From Alloacidobacterium sp963823845 (lineage in GTDB: Bacteria; Acidobacteriota; Terriglobia; Terriglobales; Acidobacteriaceae), in assembly GCA_963823845.1 (NCBI GenBank), contig CAWGND010000014.1:868001-932000 (forward strand): DNA of 64,000 nucleotides, written 5' to 3'. Position numbers and translations under genes: made by a program. The notes under the pieces are model-generated. The model searched no databases. It had not been told where the DNA came from and saw only the letters and a list, made by a program, of their open reading frames with translations. This document shows positions 8,512 through 16,750 of this stretch, in pieces (within the stretch, counting starts at the first letter, position 1; the number at the start of each line of letters is the position of its first letter).

Positions 8512-8820
8512 CTAGCTTGTGCTGCTGCTCACGCTCCTGATGCCGCCGCTGTCGTCAAGTCCGTATCCGCGAACTTCTTCGATAGCCTGTTCCGTCTCGC
8601 CAAGCATCTGGAGCAGATGCATTTGCTCCAGCGCATCCTGCTCGCTGATTTTGGTCATGGCGAAGCCGACGTGAATCAGAACCCAGTCGCCGGGCACCGG
8701 CATGTCGTTCACCAACAGCCCCAAATCTACTTTGCGACGCACGCCAGTTACCTCTACCGTTCCCAAGTGAGGCTGGTCCGGAACGAGTTCGATGATTTTG
8801 CCTGGAATCGCTAAGCACAT
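8512..8820 (-). CDS. hypC: Hydrogenase maturation chaperone HypC
   Basis: A 102-aa HypC. The N-terminal MCLAIPGKIIEL contains Cys2, which after Met removal binds the Fe(CN)2CO unit and the large-subunit precursor. The barrel continues with VEVTGVRRKVDLGLL and DWVLIHVGFAMTKIS, then a C-terminal helix (LEQMHLLQMLGETEQAIEE). The start is fixed at 8820 because Cys2 must follow the initiator Met, although an in-frame GTG-type codon lies upstream at 8847. It begins 4 nt after the YceI-family gene. Confidence 0.95.
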   Translation of the reverse strand: MCLAIPGKIIELVPDQPHLGTVEVTGVRRKVDLGLLVNDMPVPGDWVLIHVGFAMTKISEQDALEQMHLLQMLGETEQAIEEVRGYGLDDSGGIRSVSSSTS

Positions 8821-8824
8821 GTGT

Positions 8825-9421
8825 TTATTCCTGTCGACGCGCCACAATCTCGAAGGAGAATTTGAGTTCGTCTTTCACATTGAGCGCTCCTCCGGCAACG
8901 GATACCAGCTTGATTCCGTAATCGGTCTGATCCAGCGTGAAATCACCGGACGCCCGTAGCATACTCCCTAACAAAGACACGCGCGCGGTGACCGGCCGAC
9001 TGCGTGTGACGCCATGCAGTGTCAGGTTCCCGTTGATCGTGGCCGCATAAAGCATGTCGGACATCTTGGTAACTGAGATGCTCGATGCCTTATAGAGAAT
9101 TTCCGGAAACTTTGCCGTTTCCAGAACCTCCTGATTCATGAGCCGCTCGATTTCGCGGCGGTCTTTATCGCTAATGTCATCCCGCACGCCGAGCGACGAC
9201 GTCTTGATAGCAAGCTGAAAGGAGCCTGCTTCGAGCCCGTCAGGATTGAACCTCATCTCGCCGCTGAAGTCGCGAATGCCAATGGTCGGGTTGTGACCCA
9301 TCGCAGACAGGAGTCCCGTAACAAACGCACGCACGGTAAAGCGGCTTGCACGGCCATCGATTGCGTAGCGATCCGTCGCAGTCTCGGTTTGTTGTACAGC
9401 CGCGCTCGCTTCTTCACTCAT
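8825..9421 (-). CDS. YceI-family lipocalin-like protein
   Basis: A 198-aa YceI-fold protein. The pattern is characteristic: DRYAIDGRASRFTVRAF, then MGHNPTIGIRDFSGEMRF, a DKDRREIERLMNQEVLETAKFPEI stretch (read as two adjoining segments), NGNLTLHGVTRSRPV and a final strand KFSFEIV. The family binds long isoprenoid-like lipids (polyisoprenoid or quinone-type) in a beta-barrel. Unlike the Escherichia coli member it has no signal peptide here, so it probably stays in the cytoplasm. Placed between the small DUF6893-like gene and hypC, it could handle quinones or lipid near the H2-oxidising complex; that is inference. Confidence 0.85.
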   Translation of the reverse strand: MSEEASAAVQQTETATDRYAIDGRASRFTVRAFVTGLLSAMGHNPTIGIRDFSGEMRFNPDGLEAGSFQLAIKTSSLGVRDDISDKDRREIERLMNQEVLETAKFPEILYKASSISVTKMSDMLYAATINGNLTLHGVTRSRPVTARVSLLGSMLRASGDFTLDQTDYGIKLVSVAGGALNVKDELKFSFEIVARRQE

Positions 9422-9433
9422 GCGGTTTGCTCC

Positions 9434-9649
9434 TCACATTGCTCGCAGCTTCAGGTAGCGCTCGATGTCCGGCATCGCGGCCTGAGCAAGATTGCCGACG
9501 CCAAGCTGGGACATATAACGCCGGACAAAGGGATTGGAAAGAATCAATCCCGCTCCAAACACCATCAGCGCAACGCCTCCGAGCATGTAGAGCGTATCCT
9601 TGTCGCTTCCGTTTTCATTCTGTGTACCATCGATCAGTTCCATAGCCAC
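9434..9649 (-). CDS. Small DUF6893-like membrane protein with PDIxRYLKLR C-terminus
   Basis: A 71-aa protein with one membrane segment (LYMLGGVALMVFGAGLILS, ~25-43) and a short tail ending in MPDIERYLKLRAM. That tail matches the C-terminus (APDIRRYLRMRCM) of the 33-aa peptide encoded at 20331-20432, so I place both in one small family resembling DUF6893. I chose the GTG at 9649 because it has GGAG seven bases upstream; an in-frame ATG at 9643 and TTG at 9673 are alternatives. It lies between the maturation protease and the YceI gene, all closely spaced. A role as a membrane anchor for hydrogenase components is inference. Confidence 0.7.
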   Translation of the reverse strand: MAMELIDGTQNENGSDKDTLYMLGGVALMVFGAGLILSNPFVRRYMSQLGVGNLAQAAMPDIERYLKLRAM

Positions 9650-9677
9650 GGTAGATCTCCTTTCACTTTGCAAGCTC

Positions 9678-10508
9678 TTAGTTCGACGATCCGTCGTTCA
9701 GAATTTTGTCTACGAGTCTTTCGACGATCTTCACTGTTTCGTGCACGCTACTTTCGACGGCAGGGCTTAAGCCCATCCTTCCGTCTTCACCGCCGAAGGT
9801 AGCCGGCTCACAACCTATCAGCAGCAAACGTTTCAGCGGACCGTTCATCGCGGTCGCCATGCGCAGCACGTTCATGGGATTCATGGCATGGGGCTCTACG
9901 AAATTTGCCTGAGAGAGCGATGCTTCAGGATCGTTCAGATCCGGCTCAATGACGCTGACTGTGCCTGGCTGCTGGCCGTGACGAAAAGCGTCAATCAGAA
10001 TCGTGGTTTCGTAGCCGTCCTGCAGTGCGTATGCGAGATCGAAGCCTCTTATGCCGAAGTCCGCCACCCGCACGGCGGCCGGAAACGTGCACTTCGTCAG
10101 CTGCTGTGCCACTTCGACGCCGAAGCCATCGTCACCGAGAAAAATGTTGCCAATACCAGCAACCAGAATACTGGGCTTCAGCGCGATATTTTTTTGCGGT
10201 TGCTCATGGGCCGGTAGTGGTTCGACTTCTGAAGCATCGAAGAAAAAGCGGTGCCCAGGTTGACGCAGCAATCCGAGATCGCGTCCAGGATCTTCATCAA
10301 ACACGACACACACGTGTGATTTTCCTTCGTAGTCCTGCTCGATGCTCTCGATAGTCGCGATCTGGCCGTGCAGAGCGATATCGAGAATGTCGCCCCCTTT
10401 GTGAGGGAAGAGGCGCACGCGGTCGCCGGTTCGCACTTCTGTGCCTGCAATCACGATGTGATCGACAACAGTTTTGTCTTCGAGCAGTTGCCACTCCCAC
10501 TCGTTCAT
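9678..10508 (-). CDS. [NiFe] hydrogenase maturation protease with N-terminal extra domain
   Basis: A 276-aa protein. Residues ~112-270 are a HyaD/HybD/HoxM-type endopeptidase that clips the C-terminal tail of the large subunit after Ni insertion: LVAGIGNIFLGDDGFGVEVA, then IRGFDLAYALQDG, LIDAFRHGQQPGTV and FVEPHAMNPMNVL, which supply the expected acidic and His Ni ligands. Residues ~1-95 form an additional small beta domain (VRTGDRVRLFPHKGGDILDI, SHVCVVFDEDPGRDLG) that resembles DUF4926-like proteins binding nothing known. The start ATG at 10508 overlaps the stop of the upstream accessory gene in an ATGA. The fused N-terminal domain is unusual compared with proteobacterial proteases. Confidence 0.9.
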   Translation of the reverse strand: MNEWEWQLLEDKTVVDHIVIAGTEVRTGDRVRLFPHKGGDILDIALHGQIATIESIEQDYEGKSHVCVVFDEDPGRDLGLLRQPGHRFFFDASEVEPLPAHEQPQKNIALKPSILVAGIGNIFLGDDGFGVEVAQQLTKCTFPAAVRVADFGIRGFDLAYALQDGYETTILIDAFRHGQQPGTVSVIEPDLNDPEASLSQANFVEPHAMNPMNVLRMATAMNGPLKRLLLIGCEPATFGGEDGRMGLSPAVESSVHETVKIVERLVDKILNDGSSN

Positions 10509-11567
10509 CGCGTCTCTCCGGTCACAGGGTGCAGGCTCCGCAACACGCCGTGGAGTTTCATGAATTGCTCAGGCGGCATGCTCTCCGTACGCTCAAGTAT
10601 CTGGCGGGCGCGCTGGTCTGATTGCCGCATCTCGTGTTTTTCTTCGTCGGTCATGGTGAGGATTCGCAGTGAAAGAATCTCGTCGATCTCAGTCCCGTCA
10701 AACAGGCTGCCGGGGCTCTCCGGAGCGATCTGCGGGTAATCGTAGAGAATGATCGGCGACGAGAACATCGTGTCGCGCTCACCCTCTTCGCCGACCAGAA
10801 TCGGCCACGTTCCAAGGTTGCGGCACTGCGCCGCAAGACTTTTCAGAGTTTCCGGAGGATCGATCTGCGAAACAAATTGGCCGTCTTCGACACTCAGGAT
10901 GGTATGCGCCGAGATGAGCGAATAGAGCAGAGCATCGGCGCGATTTTGAGAGGATTCGACGGACGTGGAGTTTTTGATGCTTACTGTGATTTTGATCACG
11001 CCGTTTTGACATGGCTCTGCATCAACTTCGACAAAACCCGACAGCATCCCCCATTCACGAATAACCACTCCCACGATCAGGCCGTCCTCGTTGCGCAGCC
11101 GTTCAATTTCTCTTCCAGAAGGAAATTGAACCGGCTCGTTGCTGCGAGAGGCTCGCAGCATGCAGTGACGGCAAGGCCACTTCACGCTCCGCTGCTTCCT
11201 GCCACGGCATGAATGTCTGTCCGTTGACTTCAAGGTAGTCCACAATTTGATACTTGGGCTCCCGCTCGGGCGGCAGTTCCTGCAGCGCGTCGTAGAGCTT
11301 TCCAATCGTCCGATTGACGATCTGCAAACAGCGAACCTTTACATTGAGCCGCGTGGATGGGCCGCCTTCGAGCAGGCACTGTGTCTGCATCATCCAGGCA
11401 TCGGAACCGTTTTGCTGTTCGCTATACGATCGTGGGCAGAGGACTCCAAAGTTCCAGCGCTGCTGATTCTTCACCGCCGAGGCGCGGTACGGATACAACA
11501 TGTATCCCTCGTAGAGCACAGCCTCTGCGACCTTTTCCACGCGATCGAGATTTTTCGCCGGGTTCAT
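10505..11567 (-). pseudogene. Conserved group 1h hydrogenase accessory gene, frameshifted
   Basis: Two frames together give one ~350-aa protein. The N-terminal part starts at the ATG at 11567 (MNPAKNLDRVEKVAEAVLYEG, YMLYPYRASAVKNQQRWNFG) and runs off frame near 11130, stopping at 11103. The C-terminal part continues in another frame with EPVQFPSGREIERLRNEDG, FSSPIILYDYPQIAPESPG and FDGTEIDEILSLRILTMTDE, ending at 10505. From memory, contiguous homologues of the whole protein occur in group 1h loci of Streptomyces and Acidobacteriota; function unknown. The shift lies at a perfect 9-bp stem with a 3-nt loop (11141-11161 region). The gene is coupled by ATGA overlaps on both sides. Either a sequence error or real inactivation. 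Confidence 0.8.
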
Positions 11568-12211
11568 CGGCCCACCACTTCTTCCACCGGAAGCACGCTC
11601 TCCAGTGCCTGCTCCCAGGTCGGAATTCCGTGCTGCGTCTTGTACTGATAGAGGCGATCGAATACATCGCGGCGCAGATTTAGCCAGACATTGTTGGGAT
11701 AGTAGGCGTCCATCATCTCGCGCCACACTTTGATGGGAAGGCGGAACTTCGCTTCCTGCTCCCAGGAGATTGGCGCGACTTGAAGAACGTCTTCCGAATC
11801 TGCATAGAACACGGTCCCGCTAAACATCAGGTGAAGCGGAATTTCGCCATCCGTGAGTCCTTCAAAATACTTGGTTGCCGCAACGTTGAAATCGAAGGTG
11901 CAGTGAATGGGAAGGTCAGTGAGCGTGCTGCCCTGGAAGCTGGGCACGACAACACTGATATGGGTCCAAAGCAGGCTGCGGAGCGTCTGGCTCCAGCGCT
12001 CGGGCTCGCCGAAGAGATCGCGCATCTTCGCTTGTTCCTCCGCTGTGTAGCGGCGGCGGCTAACTTCCAGTTGGATCTGGCATCGCAAGGCAACCGTGTG
12101 AATCGGCTGGTCAGAATTTGTATTTGTAATGCGGAGCTTTAAGGCGAGTGTGGGCGCAACAGCATATGGAACTACGGTTGCCTCTTCGACCTTGAAGCTC
12201 AGATCAGGCAT
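11564..12211 (-). CDS. DUF6084-family hydrogenase-associated protein
   Basis: A 215-aa protein opening with MPDLSFKVEEATVVPYAVAP and continuing with RITNTNSDQPIHTVALRCQI, LLWTHISVVVPSFQG, IPLHLMFSGTVFY and the conserved MDAYYPNNVWLNLRRDVFD. I recognise this as the DUF6084 family, which from memory travels with group 1h [NiFe] hydrogenases. No enzyme motif and no signal peptide. It overlaps the upstream DUF5947 gene by 8 nt and the downstream accessory gene by 4 nt (ATGA). Function unknown; a structural or assembly role for the hydrogenase complex is inferred only from context. Confidence 0.85.
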   Translation of the reverse strand: MPDLSFKVEEATVVPYAVAPTLALKLRITNTNSDQPIHTVALRCQIQLEVSRRRYTAEEQAKMRDLFGEPERWSQTLRSLLWTHISVVVPSFQGSTLTDLPIHCTFDFNVAATKYFEGLTDGEIPLHLMFSGTVFYADSEDVLQVAPISWEQEAKFRLPIKVWREMMDAYYPNNVWLNLRRDVFDRLYQYKTQHGIPTWEQALESVLPVEEVVGR

Positions 12212-12851
12212 TGACCTCTCCGCTCACTAAATCTGCATGCGTTCTCAGGTCAGAGAAGAAGCGCGCGATCTCCTGCCAGACCTCAGTGCCTCCGGAGAGC
12301 CCTTTCCAATTTGCTCGGATCAGGCCGACAAGCCTGTAGCATTCGTCGATGGGAGCGATGTAATACTCGGCCTGTGACGATTCAAGCGAGCGGCTTACCC
12401 GGGTAACGAGCAGCGCTTCAATATCCGGCCGCAGCTGCTTCAGCGCCGGATTATCCTCGACGATTTCGCTCCAGGCATCGAGCGGAAGAAGCGACTCGAC
12501 AGCTCCGGCAGGACTCGGATAGAGAGCGACGATTCTCTCTTCAAGACTCGATCGGAAGAAGAACGCCATATTGATGGGAATGAGCAGGTTTTCCCACTGC
12601 GCGTCGGTCATCTGGAAGTTCGCGAGGAGCTGCGCGCACCGGGATAAGCGCCGATACTTGCCGCCTGCCATGCCATCAAAGAGTGTGGCACAGGCTTCAC
12701 AGGCGCAGACGATCTGTCTCGATATAAGTTGCACCAGATGCGGATGCTCATGCGTCAGAGCGGCGCTGCACAATTCGCAGCGTTCGAGCGGGCGCGGCGC
12801 GCGGGCGAACTGGCGCAGTATCGCGAACGCCGAGGACGTGGCAGCAGGCAT
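12204..12851 (-). CDS. DUF5947-family protein with zinc-ribbon-like cysteines
   Basis: A 215-aa protein. Near the N-terminus, ERCELCSAALTHEHPHLVQL and ACEACATLFDG supply four cysteines (CxxC...CxxC) for a probable zinc or Fe-S site. The rest is helical, with WENLLIPINMAFFFRSS and VALYPSPAGAVESLLP characteristic of DUF5947, found with group 1h hydrogenases. The ATG at 12851 has a strong AGAGGAAAGAGG ribosome binding site six bases upstream; a GTG at 12896 would add 15 aa and overlap the NifU-like gene. It overlaps DUF6084 by 8 nt. Role unknown. Confidence 0.85.
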   Translation of the reverse strand: MPAATSSAFAILRQFARAPRPLERCELCSAALTHEHPHLVQLISRQIVCACEACATLFDGMAGGKYRRLSRCAQLLANFQMTDAQWENLLIPINMAFFFRSSLEERIVALYPSPAGAVESLLPLDAWSEIVEDNPALKQLRPDIEALLVTRVSRSLESSQAEYYIAPIDECYRLVGLIRANWKGLSGGTEVWQEIARFFSDLRTHADLVSGEVNA

Positions 12852-12885
12852 CGTCAGCCTCTTTCCTCTGGGACGCACTGCGGTT

Positions 12886-13479
12886 TCAACCCGCACCGTC
12901 CACTTCTGCGCCGCGAACGGCTAACACAGGCGCAGCGAAGGAATGCTTCAGAAGGTTTTCTAGAGGGACGAAGCCGGAGGCACCCTCGTCCGCCGATCCC
13001 AGAATCAAGAGCGAGGTAAGGTCGGGTGCCAATTCGTAGATACTTTCTTCGACAATGGATTGGAGTGTCTTGGTAGTCGAGCCGCAGGCGTGGCCTGAAG
13101 TCACAAGCCGAAGCTGTACGGCGCCATCCTGAATGCTGACCATTTCTACGTGGGTGTTGTATTTGCGCAGACGGGTCTTTGCTTCGTCGAGCGCTTTGAG
13201 GAGGCGCGTTTCCAGATCATCGGGATGCAGCGAATAGAGCAGGAGCAGGTTCCTCGCGATTGGATCCTGCCCAATGCGGTTGATGATGGCTTCGCCGTGC
13301 TCGCCCAATTCGAACACGAGCTCCATGATGCGCTCGAGGCCCGCGCCATGGACTTCCATGAGAAGCTGGACCATCTCTCGCGCCGCGACTTTGGAGCTGC
13401 CCTCTGGGGCATCGTTGAGTTCGCCGACCAGAGTGCCCAGCTGCCGGATTTTCTCTTGAAATTCTTGTTCGCTAGCCAC
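12886..13479 (-). CDS. NifU C-terminal-domain-like Fe-S scaffold protein
   Basis: A 197-aa protein. The N-terminal ~90 residues are helical (REMVQLLMEVHGAGLERIME, GEAIINRIGQDPIARNLLLL). Residues ~105-165 are a NifU-like scaffold domain: LRKYNTHVEMVSIQDGAVQL then LVTSGHACGSTTKTLQSIVE. Classical NifU domains carry a CxxC pair at this position; here only one Cys (HACGST) remains, as I recall is usual for the hydrogenase-linked subgroup. GTG start at 13479 follows GGAG with a 5-nt gap. It lies 121 nt downstream of hhyL and probably helps deliver clusters to the small subunit (inference). Confidence 0.85.
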   Translation of the reverse strand: MASEQEFQEKIRQLGTLVGELNDAPEGSSKVAAREMVQLLMEVHGAGLERIMELVFELGEHGEAIINRIGQDPIARNLLLLYSLHPDDLETRLLKALDEAKTRLRKYNTHVEMVSIQDGAVQLRLVTSGHACGSTTKTLQSIVEESIYELAPDLTSLLILGSADEGASGFVPLENLLKHSFAAPVLAVRGAEVDGAG

Positions 13480-13600
13480 GCCACTCCTTCACCGAGCGCC
13501 ATAGAACGAGAGCCTGGCCCCAAATGAAGCAACCTCGTAATCAGGCCTTGCACTTCTCATTCATTAAGAACAACCTTGTTGCTGCGAGCGTTGCACCGAA

Positions 13601-15397
13601 TCAGGGTTGCAGCCCGAACATCGGAGAGTGGTGCGTCTCGAGTACTTTGCCATTCCCCAGATACATGTGAACGCCGCACGGCAGGCAGGGATCAAAGCTT
13701 CTGACTGCACGCATAATATCGATGCCCTTGAAATTCTCCGGGCCGTTCTCCTCGAAGATCGGCGTGTTCTGCACCGCGTCTTCATACGGACCCGGAGTGC
13801 CGAAGCTGTCGCGCGGGTTCGCATTCCACGGAGTCGGGGGATACGGGTGATAGTTGGCGATCTTGTGATTCCGGATTACCACATGATGCGACAGCACGCC
13901 GCGCACTGCTTCATGGAAGCCGCAGCCGATCGCTTCTTCCGGAACCTTGAAGTCGTTCCATGTCTTCGTCCTGCCTGCGTGCAATTCAGCCAGAGCCTGT
14001 TCAGCGAAGTGCAGAGCTGCTGCAGCAGCATAGGCCTGGAAGTAGGTGCGCGCGCGGTCACGTTCAATGGCGTTGCTCCACTTCGGAATCTTCCACTCGA
14101 ACTCTACTTCAGGCAGTGACATCGTCTTCGGCAGATAAATCTTTACGCTGTGCCCCGTAGCCTTGAGATAACCGATGTCGACAATGCCGGCCAACGCGGT
14201 CGCCCAGAAGCGCGCAATCGGGCCGCCGCCGGTATCGAGCGCCAGATAATCTCCCGTCCGTTTGTCGTACCAGCGTGGCGACATAACCCACGTGTATTTG
14301 TCGGTAAAGTCGCGCTTCTGCGGCTTCGGGAATGTGCTCTGGTTCCACGGATGCCGCTGATCTACAGGATTCCCCAGCGGATCCTTCTTCACGAAGGTTT
14401 CTGAACCCTGCCAGTCGTCATAGTAAGAGCTGCCTAACAGAATGCGAATGTTCAGATTGATATCCACCAGATCCGTGGTGACCAGTTCTCCATCCACCAC
14501 AACGCCAGGAGTAACGTACATCGCGCGGCCCCAATCGGTCATCTTCTGGTAGGTGTAGTCGCACACATCGGGATTATTAAATGAGCCCCAGCAGCCGAGA
14601 AGAATGCGCCGCCGCCCGACCTCTTCGTAACCGGGGAGGGCTTCGTAGAAGAAATCGAAGAGGTCATCATGCAGTGGCACAACTTTTTTCATGAACTCGA
14701 CGTACTTCATCAGGCGAACAATGTAGTCAGTAAAGAGCTGCACTGTGGGCACAGTGCCCACCCCACCGGGATACAGCGTCGAGGGATGCACATGGCGCCC
14801 TTCCATCAGGCAGAACATCTCCCGCGTCATACGACTCATCTGCAACGCTTCGCGATAAAAGGCTCCAGTGAAAGGATTGAGAGCGCGCATGATGTCGGCG
14901 ATGGTTCGGTAGCCATGTAGTTCTGCGTGCGGCGACTGCGTCTTCTCCGCCTTCTCGAATACGCCGGGGTTTGTCTCTTTCACCATCTGTTCGCAGAAGT
15001 CCACGCCCACCAGGTTGTCCTGAAAGATGTTGTGGTCGAACATGTACTCCGCCGCTTCGCCCAGGTTGACGATCCATTCTGCAATCGCCGGTGGCCTGAC
15101 GCCGAAGGCCATGTTCTGCGCGTAGGTCGCGCAGGTCGCGTGGTTGTCACCGCAGATGCCGCAGATGCGGCTGGTGATGAAGTGCGCGTCGCGAGGATCC
15201 TTGCCCTTCATAAAGATGCTGTAGCCGCGGAAGATCGAAGAGGTGCTGTGACATTCGGCAACTTTCCGCTTGCCGAAATCGATTTTTGTAAAGATGCCGA
15301 GGCTGCCGACGATCCGTGTGATCGGATCCCAATTCATTTCTACTAACTTGCCCGGCTCGGTCGCGTCTTCTTTGCGTTCCACAGTAATTGTGCCCAT
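13601..15397 (-). CDS. hhyL: Group 1h [NiFe] hydrogenase large subunit
   Basis: A 598-aa catalytic subunit that splits H2 at a Ni-Fe(CN)2CO centre. The N-terminal ligand motif is SRICGICGDNHATCA (~residue 75) and the C-terminal one is SFDPCLPCGVHMYLG; the protein continues 21 residues past that His, the tail that the maturation protease should remove. These motif variants are those of the high-affinity group 1h (formerly group 5) enzymes that scavenge atmospheric H2 in Acidobacteriota, Actinobacteriota and Chloroflexota. The ATG at 15397 is preferred to an upstream in-frame start (15490) that would overlap hhyS. All residues look intact, in contrast to some accessory genes. Confidence 0.96.
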   Translation of the reverse strand: MGTITVERKEDATEPGKLVEMNWDPITRIVGSLGIFTKIDFGKRKVAECHSTSSIFRGYSIFMKGKDPRDAHFITSRICGICGDNHATCATYAQNMAFGVRPPAIAEWIVNLGEAAEYMFDHNIFQDNLVGVDFCEQMVKETNPGVFEKAEKTQSPHAELHGYRTIADIMRALNPFTGAFYREALQMSRMTREMFCLMEGRHVHPSTLYPGGVGTVPTVQLFTDYIVRLMKYVEFMKKVVPLHDDLFDFFYEALPGYEEVGRRRILLGCWGSFNNPDVCDYTYQKMTDWGRAMYVTPGVVVDGELVTTDLVDINLNIRILLGSSYYDDWQGSETFVKKDPLGNPVDQRHPWNQSTFPKPQKRDFTDKYTWVMSPRWYDKRTGDYLALDTGGGPIARFWATALAGIVDIGYLKATGHSVKIYLPKTMSLPEVEFEWKIPKWSNAIERDRARTYFQAYAAAAALHFAEQALAELHAGRTKTWNDFKVPEEAIGCGFHEAVRGVLSHHVVIRNHKIANYHPYPPTPWNANPRDSFGTPGPYEDAVQNTPIFEENGPENFKGIDIMRAVRSFDPCLPCGVHMYLGNGKVLETHHSPMFGLQP

Positions 15398-15435
15398 TGT
15401 GGTGCTCCTTTTTCTTGTCGTTAGCCCTGGTGAAG

Positions 15436-16500
15436 TTAGTAAGACCTGGGGTGGTAGCCGGTCGTCAGCTCCGCGCGCCGGTGCCTCCACCTCGGCTCTT
15501 TGTTTACCGTGGAATTTGTCATTGAGCGCAACGCACGGATGGTCTTGCCATAAGCGCTAATGGCAGTGCTCGATAGTTTAGCGCCAGGCGGTTCATCCAT
15601 GAACGGCATGAACTTATCGGGAAAGCCGGGCATGGTGCAGCCGATGCAGATGCCGCCAACGTTGGGGCATCCGCCGATTCCGGCCATCCATCCGCGCTTG
15701 GGCACATTGCAGTTAACAACAGGCCCCCAGCAGCCAAGCTTCACAATGCACTTTGGCGAACCGTAGGAAGTGGCGAAGTCGCCGCCTTCGTAATATCCGG
15801 CGCGGTCGCAACCTTCGTGCACCGTCTTTCCGAAGAGCCAAGTTGGCCGCAGTTGATCGTCGAGCGGAATCATCGGCGCCAAGCCCGCAACTTGATAGAG
15901 AAGGTAGAGAACCGTCTCCATAAAGTTGTCCGGCTGTACAGGGCAACCGGGAACATTCACGATAGGCAAGCCAGCTTTGGATTTCCAATCCCAGCCAAGA
16001 TAGTCGGCCAGCCCCATGCAACCTGTGGGATTGCCTTCCATCGCATGGATGCCGCCATAGGTCGCGCAGGTGCCGCAAGCGATGACAGCGAGAGCCTTCG
16101 GCGTGAGACGGTCAATCCACTCGTTGGTCGTGATCGGCTGACCCGTGTGAGGATTGGTCCCGAGCCCAGCCCAGTAGCCTTCCTTCTTGATCTTCTCGTT
16201 GGGAATCGAGCCCTCAACTACCAGCACAAATGGATCAAGCTTTCCTTGTTCCGCCAGATACCAATACTTGAGAAAATCGTCGCCATTTTCATATGCGAGG
16301 ACAGGATTGTGCAGATGCACTTTCGGCAGGCCGGGAATCGCGCCCAGCAGAACATCTTCGATACTGGGCTGCGTCGCCGCCGTTATGGATACGGAATCTC
16401 CGTCACAACCCAGACCGGCTGTAATCCAGACGATGTGGACTTCCGCAACAGCAGGTTTTTTCTGTGTGATGCGGCCGTAAAGCGCTGCTTCCGCTGTCAT
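15436..16500 (-). CDS. hhyS: Group 1h [NiFe] hydrogenase small subunit
   Basis: A 354-aa electron-transfer subunit with three Fe-S clusters. The proximal site reads TAGLGCDGDSVS: the second Cys of the usual CxxC is Asp, the 3Cys-1Asp ligation known in group 1h enzymes. Other ligands: CGTCATYGGIHAMEGNPTGC, NVPGCPVQPDNF, HEGCDRAGYYEGG, KLGCWGPVVNCNVPKRGW and GGCPNVGGICIGCTMPGFP. There is no twin-arginine signal and no membrane anchor, consistent with a cytoplasmic enzyme. ATG at 16500 lies behind a GGAG; an in-frame ATG at 16539 is possible. hhyL follows after 38 nt. The ~250 nt upstream, after the regulator gene, probably holds its own promoter. Confidence 0.96.
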   Translation of the reverse strand: MTAEAALYGRITQKKPAVAEVHIVWITAGLGCDGDSVSITAATQPSIEDVLLGAIPGLPKVHLHNPVLAYENGDDFLKYWYLAEQGKLDPFVLVVEGSIPNEKIKKEGYWAGLGTNPHTGQPITTNEWIDRLTPKALAVIACGTCATYGGIHAMEGNPTGCMGLADYLGWDWKSKAGLPIVNVPGCPVQPDNFMETVLYLLYQVAGLAPMIPLDDQLRPTWLFGKTVHEGCDRAGYYEGGDFATSYGSPKCIVKLGCWGPVVNCNVPKRGWMAGIGGCPNVGGICIGCTMPGFPDKFMPFMDEPPGAKLSSTAISAYGKTIRALRSMTNSTVNKEPRWRHRRAELTTGYHPRSY

Positions 16501-16665
16501 AACCTGGAATCTCCTCTCGAGAAATGTGACTCGTTTCATGAGGATGACGGACCAATTCCCCGAGCACCGCCGTCATTGGCAAACAAGCCATAGGAACAGA
16601 GGCTCAATTCGACTCACAAGCAGGACGCGCCCTATTTTTTGTTCATCCCAAATACTCAGGGCGGT

Positions 16666-16712
16666 ATAAGGTTTTCCCTTATGGAGCGTGGCTATGCGTC
16701 ATCAAGCCACGC
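16666..16712. promoter_or_regulatory. Two inverted repeats in the regulator-hhyS gap
   Basis: Between the response-regulator stop (16751) and hhyS (16500) lie two perfect inverted repeats. One is ATAAGG/CCTTAT at 16666-16682 with a 5-nt loop. The other is GCGTGGCT/AGCCACGC at 16686-16712 with an 11-nt loop. The outer, GC-rich one could be the terminator of the regulator operon, though no T-tract follows on the minus strand. The AT-rich one could be an operator for hhyS. Neither role is demonstrated. Confidence 0.4.
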
Positions 16713-16750
16713 ATGACGAGTGCCCCGATTTATGGATCAGGTCGAAGCGC

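Noticed and set aside
11103..11305. Programmed frameshifting as the favoured explanation for the accessory gene
   Set aside because: No slippery heptamer is visible before the hairpin, and several unrelated one-base shifts in the window make error or decay more likely.
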